Below are positions 46,226-57,762 of a stretch of DNA of 64,000 nt, in pieces (positions within the stretch are counted from its first letter, which is position 1; each line of letters begins with the position of its first letter). Source of the DNA: Symbiodinium kawagutii (lineage: Eukaryota; Sar; Dinophyceae; Suessiales; Symbiodiniaceae). The DNA is taken from assembly GCA_009767595.1 (NCBI GenBank), contig VSDK01009460.1:69923-133922 (forward strand). Reading direction: 5' to 3'. The notes under the pieces are model-generated. The model did not search any database. It had not been told where the DNA came from and worked only from the letters and a program-made list of their open reading frames with translations. The translations under genes were made by a program, and so were the position numbers.

Positions 46226-46603
46226 TCAATCTGAAGAAATCATTTGTAACAACAAATTCGTTGGACAACAAATTTGAACCGCCACCATTTGTCATCAGTA
46301 ATTGCCGTGCCTGGTCAAGTTGGTTGTGCCCCGTTATGATATGTATTTTTTTTAGGTTGTCACCACGCGATCCAGCGGTGTTCAACCACGAGTCCTTTTG
46401 AAGGCGTCAAACCTCACAAACATGTACAGTATGTATGCGTAAAGAACTGATTTATGGGTATACATGACATATTCACATCTCTAATACATTATATATACAA
46501 TTTCCATTTGTCCATGAATATGACTCATAAAAATGACCATGTACACAGTTAAGATAACACCATCCATACATCCATGATTGGAACCATCCCTTCGTTCGCT
46601 CAC

Positions 46604-46667
46604 CATGCACGGGTGTTCCGCGACTCCTGCGTTGTCTTCACCTCCTTCTCCTCTTCGCCTTTCACTC
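46604..46667 (-). CDS. Small charged exon
   Basis: Acceptor TTGGCTCAG, 64 nt, donor GTGAGC; frame VKGEEEKEVKTTQESRNTRA. It is very charged, probably disordered. Its phase fits neither neighbour directly, so at least one exon is missing or the reading frame differs. Confidence 0.4.
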
Positions 46668-47176
46668 CTGAGCCAACTTCCACAGGTGGTGGCAGTTCAG
46701 CAGTGGATGGTCATCCAAGGGTGCTGGTGACTGGGATGCCATGGAGCTGAACATGGCTTGGCTGTGAGCCAATGGCAATCCATAGGCATATGCAAAGACA
46801 GGTAAAGCATGGTAGCGCAAAGGAGGGCTGGCTTTTTTCTGACATTTATGATTCACCAGCAAATAAGAGGCTTAACCATTTGCCGCATTCGCCCGACCTT
46901 AGCTACAAAGCATGACTGACGGAAAAGAAAAAGGATTCTCCCCAAGTAAAATGAAGTAGCAGCTCCAAGAGACATATCCCCAAGAGCAGCAGTATATTGA
47001 ATAGGCTATATCAGTTAAGATCAGTGAATATATGTCTAACCATTATAGATTAAATTATAATTCCTAATCCACTATCAATACCTATGATTATAATCCCTAT
47101 GATGACCATTAATCCCTATTACTAACCACTATTAACCAACAGCACTACTCAAGCAGTTGAGCAGTCCCGGGCTGGC

Positions 47177-47279
47177 CTTGTCCAATGGTTTCATGCACCA
47201 GCTGCAGAGCTGCCTGGCCAACGTCGGGGGGCACAACTTCGCCGTCACCCACGGATGATGTTTCCCCAGAGCTGGCCAT
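47177..47279 (-). CDS. Exon with two competing readings
   Basis: Reading 1: a start codon at 47279 with an in-frame TGA upstream, MASSGETSSVGDGEVVPPDV, which would begin a new gene. Reading 2: internal exon 47177-47271 in the frame that continues phase-correctly from the exon ending at 47463 (LGKHHPWVTAKLCPPTLARQ, GC donor). Phase supports reading 2; base composition and the stop-ATG arrangement support reading 1. Confidence 0.4.
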
Positions 47280-47462
47280 GTTTTTCGCCCGAGATCAAAG
47301 GTTGGTTAACAATTAGAACTGTGAGTTGTACTGGTAACTCATGGTTATATACTAATATCTACTGGTTATGAGGAGTTGACTCTACTCACTACTCAAGGAC
47401 CAGTAGTTATGAGTTTCTACTGGTGATAATGATAGTCAATGGTGCATGATGGCAATGGAAAC

Positions 47463-50400
47463 CTTGTTGGTCCACGCATTGGGAGTGTTTTGCTTCTCCT
47501 TCAAATCTTCGCCGGCAAAGCCACCAGGTATCGCAAAATATCGGGTGTGAATGCAGGGTAAATACCCGCCTGAAGTTAGGATCACTTGTGTAGCAACCAT
47601 TTTGCAGCCTACATCATGGACTTGTCGACCTTGCAAGTCATCAACGAGTCCACGCCATCATTCGCAGCTTGCGCTGTCCAGCAGGGTGGTACGGTGGTAC
47701 CGTGCTACCCAGCACCGTGCGCCATCGTTCCCAGCGGATTCTCCCGGCGTTCCCCAGGCTCCCCGACCACGATCTGCCCCTCACCGCCCTCCATGGATCT
47801 CACCGTTGGCAGCAGCAAATCCACAAAGTCCTGAGGTCACGGTGGGAAGCGGAGATGTTGGTCGTTGGGTGAAGGTGACTAGGTGACTAGGTGACTAGGT
47901 GACTAGGTGACTAGGTGACTAGGTGACTAGCGCTTGTTTAATGATTGATGTTGAATGATTATAGCTAGCTATCATTGAATGTTCAATGAAAGTCCATCAC
48001 CTGTGTAAAGATGCGTACATCTATGTGCGGATGTTTTGCTGAAGGAGGCCCCTCCAGCCCCACTGAGCCCCATTGAGCCCCGCCGCGCCCTGCCTTGCTA
48101 GTGAGGGCATTGTCTTTTTCCATGAAGGCTTCCTTCACATGCGTCAGCTTCTCCTGTGCTGGCGCTTCAAGTTTTGCTGGATTTGCTCCAAGTAATAAGT
48201 ACAATCACACTTGGGGAATGGTGATGGCTCACAAGTGTTGATATTGAATCATATGGTCAATCATATGCTTCATCAATAGTTCTTGTAATTAGTGGTTCAT
48301 GAATAGTTGTTAACAGCTAACCCTTTTGATCCTGATGAATAATACGATTGATGGTGTCCTTCTCATTTGAAATCGGCAACTGGCTTGAAGGGGAGTTTGG
48401 GAAAGAATAAATCAAGAAGGTTCTGAAAGGAGGAGACTGAAATGAGACGTGAGAGGGCTTGAACAATCTTTTGGCTTGAAAGGTAGGCGAGAAGCAATCT
48501 GGAGCCTGGGTCAGGCATCTTGGGTATTTGCCAACTGACTAAACGATCCAAACTACCCAACTGTGACTGTCACCATGAAAAACTCACGGGACGTTTTGTA
48601 CTGGGTTTGCCCATCACTGTGCCCCAAGGATGGCTTGGTTTTCCCATCGGACATACCTTTTTTGCGGGGTTGATATTTACCTTGTTGCCGGTATCCCAAC
48701 TCGTAGGCCTTACAGTTCGGACAACCGTTGCATCAGCATCACCATGGCCGAGCCCCCGTGCCGTGTCGATCTTATGGAGCACACGAGAGATGAGAACCTG
48801 TTCTTTGGAGCCTGCACTGTGCCATTGCACAGGGCACGATAGCAGCATGGTGTCCGAACGAGAAAGGGTTGATGCATTGTGAATGACTATGTTGGACACT
48901 AGTTTTCATGGCTACTCAATGGTCAAGAACTGCCTACAGTGGTGCAGTGCACGTATCAAATAATTCTCAAGAATCATACGAAATAGATCAAAATAATGTA
49001 GTTAATGAGGAATGCCTTCATTTATAGATACTGATTAATCAACTATGGTGCAGGACGGTTACTTTTATTAAAAAAGAGAAAGTGCAACATCTGGCAAAAA
49101 CAGTGGTTCTACAGCTGTACCAATCCAGCCGGTTGCGCATGTTCTTGTGAACTGCGCAAAACACTTCACCGCGGAAGTCCTGCACCTCTTTCTTGATGGG
49201 TTTGTCCACAAACAATGAGACCCCCAATGATCCCAAACTGGACACATGTTTAGTGGAGTCACCCATCAGTTGGACCCATATAGCATCGAACTCCTGAGAA
49301 ATACTCGGAGATGCTCAGGAGTTGGAGTACCCAAAGGGCTCTGGGAGCCCGGGCTCGCTGAAGACTCTTTGGCCAACACAAGCCTTGGGTGCAGGGCTTG
49401 GTGGGATTGCGGTGAGAAATGGCAGCCATCCAAATCACTACTTTGGCGCCAATTTCAAAACATAGCGGACTTGTCTATACAAGGTGGGGCCCCGTTTCCA
49501 TTGATGACTTGGCCATTTCACTATAGTGACCATATTTAGCCAATATGTTCAATGTTATCAACATGTGACTACATCCATATACCATCGCTTTTGCTAGGTG
49601 AACAATTTCACTTTATAGTAACTATAGTTATCTTAATATAGGTACATCAAACATATTGGTCGTTGTAGACCAACTTTGCTAAGAAGGACACCCCGCCTAG
49701 TGGGGTGCTCGACACTTCTGCCTGGCAGTTACCCACAGCATCTAGGGGTCCCTGCTCTGCTCCGCCTGAGAAATGCTTGAGATGGGACAACTCACAGCCA
49801 ACCAGCAACCCAGCTTTCCAGCAGATTTTCTCAAATAGTCTAGCGGCCTAGCGAAGAATGGTGGTCAATATCAATCAAATCAAACCTCTAAAAAAAGTCA
49901 TCTTTAAAAAAACTGCAACAAATCCTTTCAAAATTGCCCTCCTGCAAAAAAACTCCAGCTGAAACAGCCTGGAGCATGACACGGTGTCCATTCCCACCTG
50001 CATGTCCAGCTCTTGGTTCCGCCCGTCGAGACTGGGAGCCACGGAGCAGGGTGGCATGTTGGGCGGGGTGGAGACGACCCGTGGGTGTCCTCAACCAGTA
50101 AGTGGTCATCTCATGTGCATCGTCGGTATTCACTCCCATGGTCATGTTATGTCATATTTAAAATTCTAGCTATCATTACTAGATATCCCATTGACATCCT
50201 CGATATTCAGACTGATTTCAAGTTGATTTTCAAGATTCACGTGTGCTTTGTTATGGTTTCATCAATGGTTTATAGTGGTTCAATCATTTCTAGCATTGCG
50301 ACCCCAAGATCTACTGGAGGAGCACATAAGTGAGCATACAGTCATAGCGTAATTAATTGTTTTGCACAACACTTGTTCAATGAAACAAACTGGAAGTTAA

Positions 50401-51951
50401 CAATCCAGCAGTTAGTTTACAATGGTTTGCCTCGAAAAAAAACTTGTGATGAATTCTTAGTTTCCAGCTTAGTTTGCCAGAGGGAATGTACCTACTAACA
50501 ATTATTGCTTCTTGTTCCCTCTTATTTTTTGCATCCTACCATCAACCATCCTCAACCAGCCATGATCCTCAACAAAACTTCCTCAACCAGGGCGCCGGAC
50601 ACGGCTCTGTGGGAACAGCGGATGCTCACCGTCCTCATCACGCTCTGTGAGTGTATGACCTCAGGGGCCGACCATGGCTGTGACACCATGTGGCGCTTGA
50701 CAGTGGTAAGATGCGGCGGTTAATACTGGTTCAGAATGGCTAAGAATCAGGGAATCTGGAGGATGACAACCAATGATTGGCTTCCAACATCTCAAATTTT
50801 GATGGATGTCTGAATATGGTTGTGGGACAAAATTGGGTACCCTAACAACCATTGGTTTATAAGGAATGGCCATGTTGGGGGTCAATCATTTTGAGCCATA
50901 CCCATATGAATCTCCCATGAATGGATGCACCCCATCAATCAACAACAGCTACCCCACAGCAGAAACGTTATTCCAAACACAAACAGAATCTGAGGTTTTT
51001 GGACGTGATCTTGGGGATATCGTTTGGCGATCTGATTATTGATTATATTTGGCTATTACATGCTATCAACTTAGGATATAACCAAGTAAAATGGCCACTG
51101 GTTCTTTTGGTGGCTATTCATAAAATCTGAGAATTATCCATCTTGAATATCTTAGGATATTGGTTCATGGCTATTTATCCCCTGGATTCCAACCACTGAT
51201 GGGATATTCATATCTTGCGAACCCCCCAGCCGTTCGATGGTAACCCAGCTCCATGTCACAGTGCAGCCACGCTGGATAAGGTGATCTCAGTGCGCGACTT
51301 TGAGTATACCGGTCCAGCAACGCCTGGGCGCTTCCAGGGGAGCTGTTCACAGCAAAATTATTGATCTGACATCACAGCTGGGTATACGGATAGTAAGAAT
51401 TAACAATGGTTGATAATGATAATGATTAACTAATGGTACAAGTACCATCCTCTTAACGATTATTGCTACTGACAACTGTAGAGTCTTAAGTGGAAAAGTC
51501 CTATTTTTTTGACTTCGGCCTTTCAAGTTTCGGGGATTGCGAGATCAGGAGATGGAGGTGAGCCAACATCTTCCAGCGAAGTCAAATGGATTTACGGTGT
51601 ATCCCCCATGTGACCAGCTGTAAATGTATGAAGTTCGACAGTTCTCACAAATTGGGGGGGGTTCTCAAAATAGTGGGCCCCAAATTGGTTGGTTTATTGC
51701 TACTAATTCTAAATGACTATTATAAATGACTCCTATAAAGGCAATAAACCAACCATGACTTCAGAACCCAAGTGATAGCTATTGATAACTGGGGATCCCC
51801 CTATGACTTCAGAACCCAAGTGCCGTGCTTCATCCCTGGTTCGCACTTCTGCAGCAGCCTGGCAGCCCCAGTCCCAGGCACCCGCATGGTGGGGTTGTGC
51901 GGCGCCGGAGCCAAGGTTCCACTGGCCTCGGTGGAGTGATTTCTTGGCGAG
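47463..51951 (-). CDS. Unrecognised multi-exon gene
   Basis: Phase-linked exons: 51816-51951 (QWNLGSGAAQPHHAGAWDWG), 51260-51323 (VAGPVYSKSRTEITLSSVAA), a gap of one unresolved exon near 50.6 kb, then 49998-50089 (PPCSVAPSLDGRNQELDMQ), 49113-49293 (EFDAIWVQLMGDSTKHVSS ... KKEVQDFRGEVFCAVHKNM), 48726-48811 (KEQVLISRVLHKIDTARGLG), 48449-48518 (SRLLLAYLSSQKIVQALS), 48094-48185 (KLEAPAQEKLTHVKEAFMEK; GC donor), 47709-47830 (DFVDLLLPTVRSMEGGEG) and 47463-47608 (NGCYTSDPNFRRVFTLHS). Seven consecutive exons from 50089 to 47463 agree in phase. No known domain was recognised, so function is open. Helical segments suggest a mostly alpha protein. Confidence 0.52.
47874..47931 (+). repeat. 8-bp tandem repeat
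   Basis: GTGACTAG repeated seven times, in the intron just upstream (minus sense) of exon 47709-47830. Confidence 0.9.
50591..50705. CDS. GC-rich island, strand unresolved
   Basis: Plus: acceptor CTCAACCAG, frame WEQRMLTVLITLCECMTSGA, canonical GTAAGA donor. Minus: acceptor CACTGTCAAG, frame KRHMVSQPWSAPEVIHSQS, donor GTGAGC. It sits where the minus-strand gene needs one more exon, which favours minus, but the required phase is met only with an alternative donor. Confidence 0.35.
51653..51757. mobile_element. Family-1 element with altered right end
   Basis: Left arm GGTTCTCAAAATAGTGGGCC, inner arms TTGGTTGGTTTATTGCTACT and GCAATAAACCAACC. The outer right arm is replaced by exon-junction-like DNA (see the duplicated donor at 51754-51823). 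Confidence 0.65.
51754..51823 (-). repeat. Duplicated splice-donor region
   Basis: The 20-bp word ATGACTTCAGAACCCAAGTG occurs at about 51754-51773 and 51804-51823. The second copy spans the donor of the minus-strand exon 51816-51951; the first lies in the intron at the edge of a family-1 element. It looks like an exon-intron junction copied on insertion. Confidence 0.75.
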
Positions 51952-51974
51952 CTGGGTCAAGCAGTGAACCAACC

Positions 51975-52072
51975 AATTAATGGGGGTAAGTTCACCAACA
52001 GTTTCATAGGCAAAGCAATCGTTAATGATGGGGGAACCAGGGGGACTAAGGGTGAACTGACCCACAGCCATA
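51975..52072 (-). mobile_element. Family-2 element, reverse orientation
   Basis: Complement of the family pattern: GGGGGAACCAGGGGGAC and GGTGAACTGACCCACAGCCAT at its right end. Confidence 0.62.
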
Positions 52073-52170
52073 TGGTAGTTTCTTACAATAGGGGACCTGG
52101 AAAAATGGTAGGTTTGTTACTACACATGACTGGATGATTTGCAGGGCCTCTATTTTGAGAAACCATCATA
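52071..52170. mobile_element. Family-1 MITE-like element next to a family-2 copy
   Basis: Inverted ends TGGTAGTTTCTTACAATAGG and CCTCTATTTTGAGAAACCATCA. ATATGG occurs on both sides as a possible target duplication. It has inserted at the end of a reverse-oriented family-2 element. Confidence 0.7.
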
Positions 52171-52538
52171 TGGACTGACACTTCTGGGTGTAGGTTTGCT
52201 ACATGGGATTGCTGCCTCCAATTATCACAGGCAAGAAAAACCCACCTAAACAAAGAAAATACCAGCATCACTGACAACAAAACACCACTGTAAGCATCAA
52301 AACACATTAATTGATGAGATTATACATATTGTTGTGGCATTTAACACAAAGAACACTAAAAAATGACCTTGACGAAGCCCCCCGACATTCACATTCAAAC
52401 AGGCATCATCACCGGCAACAGCAGGAACCCAACAAAACAACGCAAACACAGCAAAAAAAGCAGGCATCCTTTTACACCTCGCTCCATGTCGCAGAAACTG
52501 CCGTCGCTCATTGCTCAGCAGTAATCAGCCATCAACCA

Positions 52539-52585
52539 TGTGCAGTCAGTTGCCTGGGCGAATCGCCAACAGCCTCAACTGATTT
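52539..52585 (-). CDS. Small candidate exon
   Basis: Acceptor GGTTCGAG, 49-nt-class exon reading VKSVEAVGDSPRQLTAH, donor GTTGAT. It lies upstream of the exon at 51951 on the same strand, but its phase does not match it directly. Confidence 0.28.
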
Positions 52586-53476
52586 CACCTCGAACCATTG
52601 ACTGGTAGTTGAAGCACCCCTCTGAAAAATACAATTAAACAATATCAACATGATTGTCAACGAACCAACCACCCAAAATCTTGGCGAAAACTCAAAATGA
52701 TTAAAAACCACCTACCAAATGAAGGGTTGATGACCAACTGACCAAGATTGACCAGTCAACAGAACTGACAATGAACTCCATAAACCTTCCGTAAGGGTGC
52801 ATGCTGCTGGTGGAGATCATGACATGGAACTGTAAAACGTATCCAACCACCACCCCTTCATCCTTGAACAATCAATGGGTTATCACAATGGATACCCAGA
52901 ATGAGTCATGTCATTTTGACTGTGATGAACATAGTGGATATCAGATCGAATCCATGGACATTTCAATGGACTGGTTATCACTATCATGATGAACACATTC
53001 TCGATATCAGCCATTCCTGCCATTATTTGCTAGTTCCACGATAGATTGTCATAGTCCGCAAGAAGGTGTAGGTTGCACTTGAATCATAACCCACTTCATA
53101 GCTCTTCAGCATGGTCATGACCAAAACAGAAATAGTCCAACCAAATTTGTGGGGATTCGATCATCGAATGAACAAACATCATTCATGATCATTCAATTGT
53201 CAACCACGATCATTGCCATTGACCATCATCTTAGCCACTATTGACCGGGGAGGGCACGGACCAACTGAGCCCAAACAATTATTGAGCATTGTTAATCATA
53301 ATTATAATAGCAATGATTTGCCCTTATCAACCATCTAGTAGAGCTATTGTCTGTCATCATCCTTCAACCAGGCCATAATCAATCACTACCATCATTATGA
53401 ACCAGCATTCCAGCCACCTTGGCAACCAATACGACTGATCAGCCGGTTAACCATCTAAAATCTATCATACTATACC

Positions 53477-53835
53477 TGGTTGGTGGTTGAAAAATATTAG
53501 CCAACCAACTATTAACTATATATATATATATATATGTGTTGATGATTTCTCACGGGTTCTTCAAAAAAAACAGCCATCCAAGAGGAACCAGCTCCCAGAC
53601 ATTGGCAACCCCCCGTGCCCCCATTTCAATGTTGATGGGTACAACTGCCCAAAGCCAGAACATAAATGGCTGTTATTTTTGAAGGCCGGCAGAAGCGCCA
53701 AAGGTCCATCAATATTGAAAACGGGGGCCCGGGGGTTTGACAACTCCCATTTCTTGTTTTTCCAGGATGGCTGCTTTTCACAATGAAGAACCCGGCAGCG
53801 AACATGTAAAACGTTTAAAACCACCAACCAGTATG
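53477..53835 (+). mobile_element. Family-3 element, long form (about 360 bp)
   Basis: Termini CCTGGTTGGTGGTTGAAAAA and AAAACCACCAACCAG are inverted. The interior is GC-richer and has its own foldback: ACAGCCATCCAAGAGG near the left and a GGATGGCTGC word near the right. No frame in it looks like a transposase, so it is probably non-autonomous. Confidence 0.68.
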
Positions 53836-53934
53836 CTGGATATAGGATAAATGATCCCAGTTGTTCCTATCAATATATGTCACCTCCTACATGGTTATAC
53901 CGTTATACCAGTTATAAACTCTACCAGCCATCAA

Positions 53935-54012
53935 AATCATCCTTTTTATCAACCATTCATGGTAATAAACCAACCATTTTAGGGGGTTCCCTATGGCTTT
54001 CGAAACCCCCCA
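53935..54012. mobile_element. Family-1 half element
   Basis: Only the right arm is clear: TGGTAATAAACCAACCATTT then GGGTTCCCTATGGCTTTCGAAAC. It lies 33 bp from the coding island at 54045. Confidence 0.55.
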
Positions 54013-54044
54013 GCCATGATCCCCGTTCTCGTTGAAGCCTCACC

Positions 54045-54138
54045 ATGGATCCACGTTACGCCCACCTCGACCGCCGCTCCGATGCGAACTTCCGCGGAAA
54101 GCGCAAACTGCAGAGCCGTGACCGTCACAAGGATGACG
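54045..54138. CDS. GC-rich island, strand unresolved
   Basis: Plus: ATG in a CACCATGG context, MDPRYAHLDRRSDANFRGKR and a GTAGTG donor, which would be a first exon. Minus: acceptor CTCTGCAG, FALSAEVRIGAAVE and a GTGGGC donor. A family-1 half element lies directly to its left. Confidence 0.35.
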
Positions 54139-54857
54139 GTAGTGGGGATTCAATGGTGGTGAATGCTACCCTCCGGTAAACTAACATAGCAATGGATTTT
54201 GACCATATTTTAAAGTGAAACCCAGGGAAAACATCAATTAATGGTGGATTTTCCATTGCCAGGTGAGTTTACCAGAGGGTAACCCTGGATCAATCAGGGT
54301 TATTTGAGTTTCATTTAATGCTTTACATCCCTTTATTAGGCACATTAACCACATTAGGGTGATTGATGGTGGTGAATGTTAACCTCAATGTGGTTTAGGG
54401 CTTAGGGTTAACAGTGATTGATGGTGGTGATTGAAATGTTAACCCTGGATGAATCAATGCCCTTCGTATATAGTGGGTGAATGTGATTCATAAGTTGAGG
54501 GTTATGACCCTTGTAATGGGGGGGATAATAGCCAACAATAATGGTTCAATTCCATCCGTTGTTTATTGATTGGTGGATACAATCTTAACCGGAAACCAAA
54601 TGGCTTTTGGGGCATACCCCTATTAATCAACATTTGGGGTATGTTAATCCAGACTTGGCATTCATGATGACTAGTGGTTGTTACTGATGGTCTGTGATGG
54701 TCAGTGATGAGTAGTGATGGTGATTGCAAGACCAACCCATGATGAATTGATGCACCTGTGTGAGTTCTTTTCAGTTGTAACCTATCAAATGTTGGAAGTC
54801 GTAATCGTTGATAATTGTCTTAGCATTTGTTCAGTTCTTTTCAGTTGAACTTCTTTG

Positions 54858-55112
54858 GCTGTGGGTCAAAACCCTGTACGCCTGGTTCCCCTATCATTAT
54901 CCATTGTTTTCTCTATTTTGATTGGTTGCTATCATCCATTATTTGTTGGTCAATATTGACCCATAGCCATATAGTTGGTATATATCCCCTATAGTTGTTA
55001 GTTATCATCCCCTATCATTCACCATGCACCAGATATTATTGGTGGGTCAACCCCTATCACTCATCAATAACCAGATATCATTGGTTGGTTAAAGCCTTGA
55101 CCCATAGCCATT
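54858..55112 (+). mobile_element. Family-2 element, compound
   Basis: GCTGTGGGTCAAAACCCTG, an internal TTGACCCATAGCCATATAG at about 54957, and a second TTGACCCATAGCCAT end at about 55110. It has the same doubled-arm structure as the 34.8-kb copy. Confidence 0.7.
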
Positions 55113-55619
55113 TCCATCGTGTTTGGCCCAAAAGTATTGCTCACCAACATACGGCCCCAGCGAAACGGCGGTGACATGAATCATTGACCATGATAATCAG
55201 TCGCTGGCCCTGACCATGGGCACTCACCAATGGAAATCGCCAGTGGATTCAACTAAACCAGATGATAATTTATGGCAATCCTATGGTAAATCACGGATTA
55301 CTATCATGACTGATCACCAGATGGTAATCCTATGGTATAATCCAATGGATTATGGTGGCATTGGCACTAACCTTGCCACCATATGCCGCCGCCATATGCC
55401 ACCATAATTCATTGGCCAGAATCATCTCGGTATCTCAACAAGAAGGCTGCTTGATTGCGGCACCGATTGCTTGCTGAATCTTGAAAGCAATCATCTTCAG
55501 CATCACAGAAATACAAGCATCATGAACAATGACCCATCACCATGAAGTATTGTGAACCACCATTCATCCACTTTAGCCACACCAGAATTTCCCACGAACA
55601 CGTTTAGGCCATCCTCAAC

Positions 55620-57762
55620 CGTCAGCACCCCAGACATGCGCCTCCTCTAGTTTCGTCAGGCCGAACACTCCATCCATCTTGAGCTCCAGGTCGCTATCAG
55701 GGCCCATATGCTGATCTTCGGCAATTCCCAAGGCTAGATACGAGGCTGAACCTTTCGCTGCAAGGCGTTGTCATCTCATGCGGCTTCTGCCCATTGAACG
55801 TCGGCTGAGCCTGACCGCTGTTTGCTGCAAGCCCCAGCAGGGGGACAGGGAGATGCATCACCAGCAAGCAGGAAAGAGCTCAAAGGATACAAAAACAGTG
55901 GTTGTTTCGGGGAAACCGCTCCTTCTTTGCGAGAAGTTTGGGGTACCAGGATTCAACAGGAGTGGTGGTTTCTCTGACTAAAGATTCTGTACCGGGCCGA
56001 CCTTCGGTGCTTTTTCTTGCGAATAAATCATCCGTTGGGGGCTTGGGAATCTGGTCGCGAGAATCAGTCACCATAACACCATGCCCATCACCTTTTTTTG
56101 CTCCGCGGCTGCAAGCGTAGCAAATCTGCTGGTCAACTTGGCTTCGCCCCGTGCAGTGGCTCAGTAAAGCCCTGTGCACAGTGGTGTCTGGAGGATGCTC
56201 CTGAAGTTGGTGGCTCAGTAATTTCCGATGAGCCGGAGGTTGCCTTGCAAATCCCAGATCAAGCAGCCTGGCGAAAGACCAGAGCAGCAGGATTTACAGG
56301 TGATTCTGAGCTGGTGTCTTTGCACCAGCCGGTAGTGAGCTTGAAGATCCTTCAACTCTTCAATGTCCAGCTCGTCGATGCGTTCCTCGTGTCGACGCCG
56401 ACAAAGGTCCCATGTGACAAAAGGGCCATGGCTGGTGACCTTTCGGTATATACACGTACGTATGTGTTTACATTTACATATTGTATATCTATGCATGTGT
56501 ATGCGTAGAGATAATGCATATGAAATTGTGTGTGTGTGTGCGTGTCATTGCGCTTCTCTCAATGTAGCAAAACACATAATTACAAAACAATCTATAGAAA
56601 TATGTTGTACACATAGTTGATGGTGAAAAGCACATGTGTGGATATGCACATGAAAATGTATAAACATATATGTATATATTGTATATAGAAACAAAGAGAG
56701 AGTGAGAGATAAATAAACATATCCGCCGACCCCGGCCAACGGAAAGGGGGAGCGCATAAGGGAATAAGCGGCCATAAGGGGCCATCACTGACAAGCACAA
56801 TTTAGAAGAAGAATAAGAACCAAGGTCGACAACAACAATAAGAACAACGGCAACAAGCAAGGAAACAACTTAGGAAGCCAGCAATGACGAGCAAGCAAGC
56901 AAGCAATCAAGCAAGGTTGATGGCCTTCAACAAGATCAGGGTCAATCGGGACCACCAGCAAACGGCAGCAAGCAACCAACGAGTCGGCAATGAAGCCCCG
57001 AGCAAGGAAGAAACGCAAATCGCCGACGCAACCCCCCGTCCATCACCCCCAGCAGAAGGGCTCATCAGCCCCTGGAGTCCACCGGTGGGTCAGGACACAG
57101 GATCGAAGGGAGGCCCCAGGGGACCAACCACCACCACCACCACCAGCACCAGCACCACCACCACCACCATCATCAACAACAACAGCCACAAAAACAGCAG
57201 CAAGCGTGGTAAAGACTGGGAAGGATCTCGCCCTGGATGTGACAATCTTTCAAGCTCATGTGCTGTGTTGATGTTATTCCATTGGCAATTCATGAATTCG
57301 ATCAAATAAAGCCGACAAATCATGGGCTGATGGCCGAGCTATACGACCAAACTTGCTCAACTTTGGACGTTTTTTCGGGAAGGCCGACGGGCCCAAACAA
57401 CAGGGATATCAACTGCATCAGCCTCAAGGTTGACCGACCAAAACGAATCAAAAAATCTTCACTTTGCATCAACTGTAGACAGTTGTGGATCCATCCCCCA
57501 ATGACTTCTAGCCCCAACTCACAGTCAGCAGCCACTTATGATATCCCCAAGCCCCCCACATCAACCCCCACCAGGGCCCCATCCCCGCCCAGCACCGGGC
57601 CCCGGGCATGGCCCACCATGGCCGGTTCCAAGGCTCGTCGTTGCGCCGGTAGAGGTCCTCCATGTCGGTGCCCCAGAGCTCCTCGGTGACTTCGGGGTCG
57701 CCCTCGCGGCAGAAACGGTCCAAGTCGTAGGAGTCGAACCTCGGGGTTTCCGGTGGCGGGGG
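55620..57762 (-). CDS. Unrecognised multi-exon gene with a CxxC exon, incomplete at both ends
   Basis: Four exons agree in phase: 57617-57762 (SYDLDRFCREGDPEVTEELW), 56326-56431 (HGPFVTWDLCRRRHEERIDE ... DIEELKDLQAHYRL), 56092-56128 (QICYACSRGAKK, a C-x2-C), 55620-55751 (ASYLALGIAEDQHMGPDSDL). The last fragment, YLALGIAEDQHMGPDSDLEL, is faintly reminiscent of the 'alGfs..g.M.gsDvvv' core of DOMON domains; this is weak. The first exon begins with a run of prolines. The upstream start and downstream stop were not found. Confidence 0.5.

Noticed and set aside
47640..47823. Plus-strand frame beginning MDLSTLQVINES
   Set aside because: The minus exon 47709-47830 has both splice sites and correct phase to its neighbour.
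56884..57309. Plus-strand frame with poly-Thr and Asn/Ser runs
   Set aside because: Low-complexity translation of ACC/AACA repeats; the surrounding phase-linked exons are on the minus strand.
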